The notes under the pieces: generated by a model
The model's database searches: none
The model's input: only the letters and a program-made list of their open reading frames with translations
What the model was told of the DNA's origin: nothing
Part shown: piece by piece, positions 57,874 through 64,000 of the stretch
Layout of the letters: every line of letters begins with the position of its first letter
How positions within the stretch are numbered: position 1 is the stretch's first letter
NCBI GenBank assembly: GCA_009784525.1
Contig: WRBM01000006.1
Span: 1-64,000 of the forward strand
DNA length: 64,000 nucleotides
Source of the DNA: Erysipelotrichales bacterium
GTDB taxonomy: Bacteria; Bacillota_I; Bacilli_A; Acholeplasmatales; WRBM01
Direction of reading: 5' to 3'
Translations under genes and position numbers: made by a program

Positions 57874-59370
57874 CTATGCTATAAATTCAACAATATATTT
57901 TTCCATCTCTTGGACAAATTCATTGTCTAAGATTTCCCGTTCTTTTTCTGAAAAACTTTTAAAGAACTCAGTAATAATATCGGTAATTTCTTCAGTTTCG
58001 GCATTAATCAAGTTTTTATAGAAATCTTCAAATTTTATTTTATTTAAACCATAATATAAATCCTCAAACTCTATCGCTAAGCCTGAAAAAATTAATTCCA
58101 ACTGTGTAAAGAAATATTCTTTTGGCGCAAAATTATTTTTATTGTTTTTATTATTTAATAATAACTGATAAGTTTTTGTTTTTATATTATAAGTTTTCTG
58201 AAGTTCTTTTTTTGCAGTTGCTTTAGCACTATCCAGATTTGTTTCAGTGGCGCCTTTACCTAAGGGTTCCCAAATATAAAACTGATCACTGAATATTCCG
58301 TTATTATGAATAAAGACTAATTGTTCTTTTTGAATGAAATATAATTCTTGTTTCTTTTCAATTTTCGAGCGATAAAAATTATTATCACTAAAAATAAAGT
58401 CTTGATTAGCTTCAAGTTTATCATACTCTAAATCCAGAATTAAATTTACCTTATTTGTTAGATTAGCTCTGCTATCTGTTTGAACTGAATATTCTTTGGC
58501 AGCTAATTTTTTTCGATCTTTTGTTGCTAAAAATAAAGCATAATAATTTGGTAAATATTTTATGATACCTATATCGAAAATACATCTGTTTCCTTTTACT
58601 TCTATTATCTCTAAAAGATGCGATTCAACAGTTTGCTTATTAGAACGAACAACCGCAATATTAACTTGCTTTTTAGCTTTAATATTCCCAGGATAAGAAT
58701 CAAAAATATTGACACCATTAACAAAAAATTTCTCATTGAATGCCAAAGCATAAAAATCATTTGTTAATAAATCGGAACCAGAGTTATCAATAATATCTAC
58801 AGATAAAGCATTTGAACTAATAATTTTCTTTAATTCCTCGATTATCTGTTGCTCAAAAGGATAAGTTAATATTTCTTTGCCAACAAACTGAATAAATTGC
58901 TTGTTATAATAAATAACAGTTAAATCTTGCCATGCTAAAATCTTGACTGATTTACTACGATAAGTTATATTATCTTCTGTCATAATAAGTTCTTCATTTG
59001 TTGCTTTACCGATATATTTTGGCGCACCGACCATAACTATACTGACAATTGTTGCGATAATTCCAGGAATAATTTCTGCCGCAAATCCAATAATGATAAC
59101 AATTGTGAGTAAGAATATGTAAGTTGCCGGCTCCTTACTTTCCGCTATCCTAAAAAGCAGTAGCGCTGATAAAACTAAAGTGCCTATGGCGATAAAACCT
59201 GTAAGCTGATTATGATCACCTGTTATTGGATTGGAATTAGTAAAAGCCATATATATTAAAAATGCAATTACTAGAGCCGCTAAAAAACAAAAAAAGATAA
59301 TAACCAAATTTCTTAACGTTTTCTTTAAAGATTGCATTTCTTTTTGATGATGAAAGTACAATTTTTCCAT
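57874..59370 (-). CDS. Membrane protein with PH-like and long soluble domain, unknown
   Basis: This 498-residue protein has a basic start, three to four membrane helices (~17-43, 57-75, 82-118), then a region (~125-175, LIMTEDNITYRSKSVKILAWQDLTVIYYNKQFIQFVG) reminiscent of bacterial PH-type domains. The last ~320 residues are soluble and rich in Lys, Asn and Glu with no recognised motif, ending in an acidic helix. No family assigned. ACGAGGAAAG precedes the ATG. It is upstream of the TVP38-family gene, so the two may be transcribed together. Confidence 0.8.
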   Translation of the reverse strand: MEKLYFHHQKEMQSLKKTLRNLVIIFFCFLAALVIAFLIYMAFTNSNPITGDHNQLTGFIAIGTLVLSALLLFRIAESKEPATYIFLLTIVIIIGFAAEIIPGIIATIVSIVMVGAPKYIGKATNEELIMTEDNITYRSKSVKILAWQDLTVIYYNKQFIQFVGKEILTYPFEQQIIEELKKIISSNALSVDIIDNSGSDLLTNDFYALAFNEKFFVNGVNIFDSYPGNIKAKKQVNIAVVRSNKQTVESHLLEIIEVKGNRCIFDIGIIKYLPNYYALFLATKDRKKLAAKEYSVQTDSRANLTNKVNLILDLEYDKLEANQDFIFSDNNFYRSKIEKKQELYFIQKEQLVFIHNNGIFSDQFYIWEPLGKGATETNLDSAKATAKKELQKTYNIKTKTYQLLLNNKNNKNNFAPKEYFFTQLELIFSGLAIEFEDLYYGLNKIKFEDFYKNLINAETEEITDIITEFFKSFSEKEREILDNEFVQEMEKYIVEFIA

Positions 59371-59533
59371 AGCTTCTTTCCTCGTTTCTTAGTTTTTAAA
59401 ATCAATATAAATATTATATATTTTTATGCAACAAAAATCAATAAAGAAAGCTCTACTGAAAACAAAACAAAGATACTTTTCAAGAAATTTCCGCAATTTT
59501 TGAAACAAAAGCAACGCTTTTTCCAAAAAACTT

Positions 59534-59568
59534 TAAAAAAAGAGCTATAATGAACAATCATCATAGCT
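59534..59568 (-). terminator. Terminator of the radical SAM-ABCF-EF-P operon
   Basis: A strong 11-bp stem with one wobble (59543-59553 with 59558-59568) is followed by six T on the minus strand, 8 bases past the efp stop. Confidence 0.85.
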
Positions 59569-59576
59569 ACTTTTAT

Positions 59577-60134
59577 TTATTTTTCCCGGGAAACATATTC
59601 CTTTGTATTAGTATTAACGATAACTCTTTCGCCTTCTTCAATAAACATCGGAACCTTAATTAAAAAGCCAGTTTCCAGGTAAGCATCTTTTAAGGCATTG
59701 GTTTTCGTATCTCCCTTAATTGCCGGATCAGTTTTTGAAACAGTCACTGTAACTTTATCAGGTAAATTAACCCCAAGTGTTTCACCTTTATACTGAATAA
59801 CCTCTACTTCCTGATTCTCCACTAAAAAAGGCAATTCATTTTCCAGATTTTTCTTTTCAATTGGTACTTGATCGTAAGTATCGTTATCCATAAACCAATA
59901 AAAGTGACCATCATTATATTGATAAGTCATGCTTAATCTATCAATCATTGCTTTAGGAATCTTAATTCCATTATTAATTGTCCGCGAAACTGTCGCCCCT
60001 GTGCGCAGGTTTTTTAATTTTACACGCACAAAAGCCGTTTTATTTTGAAGGACATGCTGGAACTCAAGTACAACATAAATCTCACCTTCAAATTCAATTG
60101 TTACATTAGTACTTAAATCATTAGAGCTAATCAT
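59577..60134 (-). CDS. efp: Elongation factor P with shortened tip loop
   Basis: EF-P binds between the P and E sites of the ribosome and rescues stalling at proline runs. The 185-residue product has all three barrel domains (KOW-like, OB central with LPDKVTVTVSKTDPAIKGD, and the C-terminal domain ending in KVPMFIEEGERVIVNTNTKEYVSRE). The tip loop that reaches the P-site tRNA reads HVLQNKTAFVR against HVKPGKGxAFVR in relatives: the Lys32 that carries the modification in B. subtilis is kept, but the PG and GxA residues are gone and the loop is one residue shorter. It overlaps the ABC-F gene by 4 bases. Confidence 0.93.
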   Translation of the reverse strand: MISSNDLSTNVTIEFEGEIYVVLEFQHVLQNKTAFVRVKLKNLRTGATVSRTINNGIKIPKAMIDRLSMTYQYNDGHFYWFMDNDTYDQVPIEKKNLENELPFLVENQEVEVIQYKGETLGVNLPDKVTVTVSKTDPAIKGDTKTNALKDAYLETGFLIKVPMFIEEGERVIVNTNTKEYVSREK

Positions 60135-61723
60135 TTTTTGTTCTCCTTGCGTTCTAAATTCTCTAGATAGTCTTCATAAGAAATTAATTTATCATAAACA
60201 ACTGTGTCTTTTATCACAATAATTCTATTCGCTACTGTATTAATTAGCTCAGTATCATGGGAAGTAAATAAAAGATTACCTTTAAAGCGAATCATCCCCT
60301 GATTCAAAGCTTGTATCGCTTCTAAGTCTAAGTGATTTGTCGGATCATCTAAAAGGATAACATTAGCGTAAGATAACATGACTTTTGTTAACATGCATCT
60401 AACCTTTTCGCCACCCGATAAGACATTTGCTTTTTTTAAGGACTCCTCCTGAGAAAAAAGCATTCGCCCTAGCCAACCACGAATAAAGGTTTCTGTCTGG
60501 TCATCTTTAGACCATTGACGAACCCAGTCAATCAGATTAATATCTTTTTGAAAATATTCTTTATTATCAGAAATCAAGTAATCCTGCGTTACTGTAACTC
60601 CCCATTTAAATTCTCCGGAATCAGCTTTTTCAATACCTGCCAAACAATTAAAAAGCATTGTTATACTAAGCGAGTTATCAGATAAAAAACAGATTTTATC
60701 ATCTTTACTAACTGTAAAACTAATATTCTCAAAAAAGCCTTTTTTAGTCAAATTCTTAACTTCTAAAATCTCTTTACCAACTTCACGCGATGGTTTGAAA
60801 TCAATGAAAGGATATTTTCTGTTAGAAGGTTTAATATCATTAAGTACAATTTTATCAAGCGCTCTTTTGCGGCTTGTGGCCTGTTTACTTTTTGAAAGAT
60901 TAGCTGAAAAGCGCGCAATAAATTCTTCTAACTCTTTAATTTTTTGTTCTGATTTTTTATTTTGATCTTTGGCTTGTTTTTGCGCTAATTGGCTAGTTTC
61001 ATACCAAAATTCATAGTTACCTTGATAAATGTCTATCTTACCAAAATCAACATCACAAATATGAGTACAAACCCGATTCAAGAAATGACGGTCATGCGAA
61101 ACTACTAAAACCGTATTATCAAAATTCATTAAAAAATTTTCTAACCAACGGGCACTCATCGCATCAAGATTATTTGTTGGCTCATCTAATAATAAAATAT
61201 CCGGATTACCGAAAAGACTTTGCGCTAAAAGTACTTTAACTTTGATTTTCGGATCAAGATCAGCCATCAAAACATCATGATACTGTTCTTTAACACCTAA
61301 ACCGTGGAGTAGAGTAGCTGCATCACTTTCGGCTTCCCAGCCATTCATTTCCGCAAAGTCGCCTTCAAGTTCCGCTGCCTTTAAGCCATCAGCCTCGTTA
61401 AAGTCTGGCTTAGCATAGATTGCTTCTCTCTCTTCCATAATTCTAACTAAATCCGCATGCCCTAAAAGTACTGTTTTAATCGCACTATAATCGTCATAGG
61501 CATTTTGATTTTGTTTCAAAACCGACATTCTTGTATTCTTTTCCAGAATAACCGATCCGGCTGTTGACTGTATTTCTCCGGAAAGTATCTTCAGAAAAGT
61601 TGATTTACCGGCCCCATTGGCACCAATGATTCCATAACAGTTCCCTTTAGTAAAATTGATATTTACATCATCAAAAAGTTTACGGCCACCAAACTGTAGT
61701 CCTAAATTAATTGTTTTTAACAT
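60131..61723 (-). CDS. ABC-F family ATPase (YbiT/YkpA type)
   Basis: This 530-residue protein has two ABC domains in one chain without membrane segments: Walker A GANGAGKST (~36-44) and SDNSLSIT (degenerate, second domain), signatures are weak in the first (DPKIKVKVLLAQSLF) and LSGGEKVRC in the second, and Walker B LLLDEPTNNLDA and LLDDPTNHLDL. The linker (~240-305, SANLSKSKQATSRKRALDKI) matches YbiT/YkpA. ABC-F proteins bind the ribosomal E site and help stalled ribosomes. The second Walker A departs from GxxGxGKS, so ATP use in that half may be changed. It sits between the radical SAM gene and efp. Confidence 0.93.
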   Translation of the reverse strand: MLKTINLGLQFGGRKLFDDVNINFTKGNCYGIIGANGAGKSTFLKILSGEIQSTAGSVILEKNTRMSVLKQNQNAYDDYSAIKTVLLGHADLVRIMEEREAIYAKPDFNEADGLKAAELEGDFAEMNGWEAESDAATLLHGLGVKEQYHDVLMADLDPKIKVKVLLAQSLFGNPDILLLDEPTNNLDAMSARWLENFLMNFDNTVLVVSHDRHFLNRVCTHICDVDFGKIDIYQGNYEFWYETSQLAQKQAKDQNKKSEQKIKELEEFIARFSANLSKSKQATSRKRALDKIVLNDIKPSNRKYPFIDFKPSREVGKEILEVKNLTKKGFFENISFTVSKDDKICFLSDNSLSITMLFNCLAGIEKADSGEFKWGVTVTQDYLISDNKEYFQKDINLIDWVRQWSKDDQTETFIRGWLGRMLFSQEESLKKANVLSGGEKVRCMLTKVMLSYANVILLDDPTNHLDLEAIQALNQGMIRFKGNLLFTSHDTELINTVANRIIVIKDTVVYDKLISYEDYLENLERKENKK

Positions 61724-61725
61724 TA

Positions 61726-62526
61726 TTATCTCCTTCTATAAAAATTACATCGCAAACACAAAGCATGATCTTTTTTATGATTTTTAATCTTATCCTGAAA
61801 CTCAATAAATTTATTTGATGCTAAAATATCTATTAATGATTCCCGGAAAATATTCCCAAAGTTGATTATTCCTTTAGAATCCAAACAACAAGGCACAACC
61901 GTTCCGTCAACTAAGATACCAATTTGAGTAATCGTCCCCTGACAAGTTTTGGAATTACTGATTATTTCATTTTTAAGATCCGGCCAAATAAATGGCTGTT
62001 CCTTAGAAATAAACAAATTATCGGTAAGCTTTTTTTGAGAAAAGATTTCGTTTGATTTAATATTAAATTCAGTTTCCAGAAAAATATCAAGTTTACGGTT
62101 TTGTTCTTCTGTCCAAAGTCTGAGATTAATAATTTTATTTTTATTAAAATCAATAAATTCCTTTAAAGCTTTCAGATAATCTTCGATATCTAACTGATAA
62201 TTAATACTCTGTAAGGAAATATTTATCTGTCTGATTGCTTGATGACTTAATAGTAATTCCTTTTTGACATTCAGATATGAACCATTAGTAGTAATAATAA
62301 TCTGAAGCTTATTTTTAGCGCACTCATCAAGGATTTTGGCGAACTCAGGATGAGCTGTTGGTTCACCTTTAATGTGTAAATACAGATAGTCAGTTAATTG
62401 TTTTAATTCTGGCAGAATCCCCTTAATATCATTCAAGCTCATTAACATTGTGCCTTTTTTATCAAAACAAAATTGACACTGTAAATTACAAATATCTGTT
62501 ATCTCCAGATAAATTCTTTTAAACAT
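61726..62526 (-). CDS. Radical SAM/SPASM-like domain protein
   Basis: This 266-residue protein has the CX3CX2C cluster motif (Cys13, 17, 20 in DICNLQCQFCFDKKG) that binds the SAM-cleaving 4Fe-4S cluster, KGEPTAHPEF (SAM-binding GEP-like) and a C-terminal cysteine set (KTCQGTITQ, VVPCCLDS, LCLRCNFYR) typical of a short SPASM domain for further clusters. Substrate unknown. The ATG has a distant ribosome site (GAGGG, 14 bases), so the true start is somewhat open. First gene of the radical SAM-ABCF-EF-P operon. It is tempting to link it with the modification of EF-P or the ribosome, but this is inference. Confidence 0.88.
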   Translation of the reverse strand: MFKRIYLEITDICNLQCQFCFDKKGTMLMSLNDIKGILPELKQLTDYLYLHIKGEPTAHPEFAKILDECAKNKLQIIITTNGSYLNVKKELLLSHQAIRQINISLQSINYQLDIEDYLKALKEFIDFNKNKIINLRLWTEEQNRKLDIFLETEFNIKSNEIFSQKKLTDNLFISKEQPFIWPDLKNEIISNSKTCQGTITQIGILVDGTVVPCCLDSKGIINFGNIFRESLIDILASNKFIEFQDKIKNHKKDHALCLRCNFYRRR

Positions 62527-62559
62527 TTTGGCAATAATTACACCCTCTTGACCTTAAAA

Positions 62560-62588
62560 ATTATATCATATATAAAAAATCTTGTCAA
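62560..62588 (-). promoter_or_regulatory. Strong promoter for the radical SAM-ABCF-EF-P operon
   Basis: TTGACA (62583-62588) and TATAAT with TG extension (62560-62565) on the minus strand are 17 bases apart. Confidence 0.85.
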
Positions 62589-62592
62589 CGAA

Positions 62593-62617
62593 AATAGAAA
62601 ATCGGCCATAGCCGATT
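62593..62617 (-). terminator. Terminator of the gene ending at 62622
   Basis: A perfect 7-bp stem AATCGGC-TATG-GCCGATT followed by a T-rich run on the minus strand, directly after the stop. Confidence 0.75.
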
Positions 62618-62621
62618 ATTT

Positions 62622-63020
62622 TTATTTATTTTTTGTTTTTTCCAAAATAAAAGCAACTTCAGCAAATGATTTTTCCTGTTTTTGATGATATAAACTAAGA
62701 AAGTCATTAAAAGAAAATTTCGCACGAATTTCCTTTAAGGAAAGCTTATATTTTTGGCGGTAACAATCCATAAGTTGACCCGCCCAATACTCTTCTGTAT
62801 TATTTAAGAAAAATCTTAAACTCATTGGTGGCGTTGGTCTGCCACTTAATTGATAAATCTCACAAAATAATGTTTGACCAGTATAATTAGTTAATTCGCC
62901 TTTTTCAAACTTTTTTGCTAATCCACAAGCCAGAAATAAATCAAAAGTTTCATCCGCATCTTTTAAGCAATAACAGACAGCGAATTCAAAAAGATCTCCT
63001 AATAAATTAAATTCTCTCAT
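62622..63020 (-). CDS. Conserved-looking cytoplasmic protein, unknown
   Basis: This 132-residue protein begins MREFNLLGDLFEFAVCYCLKD and is helical and soluble, with motifs FLACGLAKKFEKGELTNYTGQTL and RPTPPMSLRFFLNNTEEYWAGQLMDCYRQKY. No family recognised. The ATG at 63020 overlaps the stop of the upstream membrane gene by one base (TAATG), so it is translated with it; a TTG 12 bases upstream is rejected. The unit ends with a clear terminator. Confidence 0.75.
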   Translation of the reverse strand: MREFNLLGDLFEFAVCYCLKDADETFDLFLACGLAKKFEKGELTNYTGQTLFCEIYQLSGRPTPPMSLRFFLNNTEEYWAGQLMDCYRQKYKLSLKEIRAKFSFNDFLSLYHQKQEKSFAEVAFILEKTKNK

Positions 63021-63532
63021 TAGCGCAAACAATAATGGGAAATTACGAAGATAACAAACAAATTGATTACTAAATAAGAACTAATAATTAAAAGATAAAA
63101 CAGCCAATTTTTCTGATTATCATCTTTAAACGATAATCGTCTATATAACCAAAAAACATGCCAACAGGTAGAAAAAAGAATCACAAATAATAGAAACTGC
63201 AGATGAATAGAAAAAAGCATCAATCCTCTTGCTTCATCACTATAGATTCCCACAACTAAAAGGATTAGCATATTAATAAATGAAAAGAATACTGCCTGAT
63301 TAACTACTGACTTATAATTACCTTCGGTAATCTTTATCCGGAAAAATATTCTTAATAAAAGAGCTGCGACAAACGAACCGATAATCATAGTTCCAGTTAG
63401 GATATTAATAATGATATTACTTTCCTCAGGCTCAATTATTTCTCCAAGTGAAGCTATAATCAGCCCTAAAAGAAAAATAAAGGCTAACAGAAAAAATATT
63501 TCTAAACGCAATGCTTTCTTCTCAGTTTTCAA
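63020..63532 (-). CDS. Small membrane protein, unknown
   Basis: This 170-residue protein has four or five membrane helices (about 9-27, 42-65, 80-98, 104-122, 143-165) and no recognised motif. Its ATG lies 5 bases after the queuosine-transporter-like gene and it shares one base with the next gene, so the three form an operon. Function unknown. Confidence 0.7.
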   Translation of the reverse strand: MKTEKKALRLEIFFLLAFIFLLGLIIASLGEIIEPEESNIIINILTGTMIIGSFVAALLLRIFFRIKITEGNYKSVVNQAVFFSFINMLILLVVGIYSDEARGLMLFSIHLQFLLFVILFSTCWHVFWLYRRLSFKDDNQKNWLFYLLIISSYLVINLFVIFVISHYCLR

Positions 63533-63537
63533 GTATA

Positions 63538-64000
63538 TTATTCTCCTTCCACTATTTCCTTTTTCCCAAATTCTTTACCAGTGAAAAGATAAAAAAATGG
63601 TGTTTCCGTAATCGTTACGATTACTTTAACTAAAAAACTAGCTACAATTATGTCTAGTAAAACAATGTTAAAACCAACAATATTACTAAGTCCAAAACCA
63701 ATAACCGAAAAGATTACTGTATCGATAAACTGACTTAAAATCGTACTTACATTATTACGAAGCCATTTGTGCTTAGTATTTGTTTTGGCTCTGATGTAAA
63801 AGAAAATATGAACATCTGTCCATTTAGAAACCAAATAAGCAGTAAGACTACCTGTAACGATTAACCAATTCATTCCTAATAACTCACGATATGCATCTTG
63901 ACGATGAGCAAAAGCTTCTGAAGCTGGTATGACAAAACCAATTAAAATCAGAATGCTCGCAAATACTTGCGCAAAAAAACCATATAGAATCAATCTTTGT
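63538..64000 (-). CDS. Queuosine precursor transporter (VUT/YhhQ family), 5' end cut by the window
   Basis: At least 154 residues are seen, and the frame stays open to the right edge, so the gene start lies beyond it; relatives are ~210-230 residues. The visible part has the conserved YxxSQxxDVxIFxxIRxxT-like run (LVSKWTDVHIFFYIRAKT), WLRNNVSTILSQFIDTVIFSVIGF and helices to the end at TPFFYLFTGKEF, all strong for the VUT/YhhQ family that imports queuosine precursors such as preQ0/preQ1. It shares an operon with two unknown small genes downstream. Confidence 0.88.
   Translation of the reverse strand, partial: QRLILYGFFAQVFASILILIGFVIPASEAFAHRQDAYRELLGMNWLIVTGSLTAYLVSKWTDVHIFFYIRAKTNTKHKWLRNNVSTILSQFIDTVIFSVIGFGLSNIVGFNIVLLDIIVASFLVKVIVTITETPFFYLFTGKEFGKKEIVEGE

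Noticed and set aside
59332-59550. 72-codon plus-strand frame near 59.4 kb
   Set aside because: It is Phe/Lys/Ile low-complexity sequence running from a gene's 5' end through an AT-rich gap, with no start signal.
1-64000. CRISPR arrays, insertion sequences or prophage
   Set aside because: No regularly spaced repeats, transposase, integrase or phage structural genes were seen among the translated frames or intergenic sequence; only isolated gene remnants and short repeats.

Overview
This window is a low-GC (AT-rich, roughly one third GC by eye) bacterial chromosome segment, almost all of it coded on the minus strand. The gene content points to an endospore-forming member of the Bacillota, in or near Bacilli/Erysipelotrichia: spoIVA, a SpoVIF-family protein, spmA-spmB with a D,D-carboxypeptidase, and a three-gene ger germinant-receptor operon. 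The code is standard: UGA ends several genes (miaA, mutL, phoP) and the only tRNA is tRNA-Trp with anticodon CCA. A lineage call beyond low-GC spore-forming Bacillota is inference.

Layout, left to right. 1-6.7 kb: a large unknown membrane protein, an AAA_14/DUF4143 ATPase, tRNA-Trp (plus strand), and a PNPOx/GNAT pair. 6.7-14.1 kb: one phosphate-starvation operon, pstS-pstCA-pstB-phoU-phoP-phoR, preceded by three direct repeats that look like PhoP boxes; PstC and PstA are fused and PstS has its two halves in permuted order. 14.1-17.7 kb: a ger operon (B-A-C order). 17.8-19.9 kb: an ankyrin-repeat protein with an Fe-S aldo/keto reductase. 20-30.3 kb: two HU genes, spoIVA, spoVIF-like, gpsA, der, an S1-domain protein, cmk, rluB, spmB, spmA and a dac gene, in the gene order known from Bacillus subtilis. 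30.3-36.9 kb: an oxidative-stress-like operon (dps, a QueD-like gene, azoR, pirin), nfeD-floA with a small third gene, a secreted polysaccharide deacetylase, and several decayed accessory gene fragments. 36.9-48.2 kb: a CNNM/CBS protein, a mutL-miaA-M28 peptidase-aroK-aroQ operon and a dagK-typA-dipeptidase-fhs operon. 48.4-53.9 kb: an ABC exporter pair and two FAD flavoproteins with a DUF445 protein. 54.1-54.7 kb: the only plus-strand operon, an MntR-type regulator overlapping a small cysteine-rich protein. 54.7-64 kb: a second AAA_14 ATPase, an XRE regulator, a TVP38-type protein, a radical SAM/ABC-F/EF-P operon, and a queuosine-precursor-transporter-like gene cut by the right edge.

How it works together: the Pho operon encodes uptake, feedback (PhoU) and sensing (PhoR-PhoP) in one transcript, so it is probably autoregulated. 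The spore genes cover coat basement (SpoIVA), cortex maturation (Dac, SpmA, SpmB) and germination (Ger). EF-P and a YbiT/YkpA-type ABC-F protein share an operon, and both families act on stalled ribosomes.

No intact mobile element, CRISPR array or phage was seen. The accessory layer is visible as two intact AAA_14 ATPases plus four broken gene fragments: the C-terminus of a third AAA_14 gene, a frameshifted RhuM gene, the N-terminus of an AlbA_2 gene and the C-terminus of a Cof-type HAD gene. I did not find a convincing wholly new defence or mobile system; the best leads are the permuted/fused Pst components, the metalloregulator plus cysteine-rich protein unit, several clean palindromes at promoters, and a terminator-like hairpin in the leader of an AAA_14 gene.
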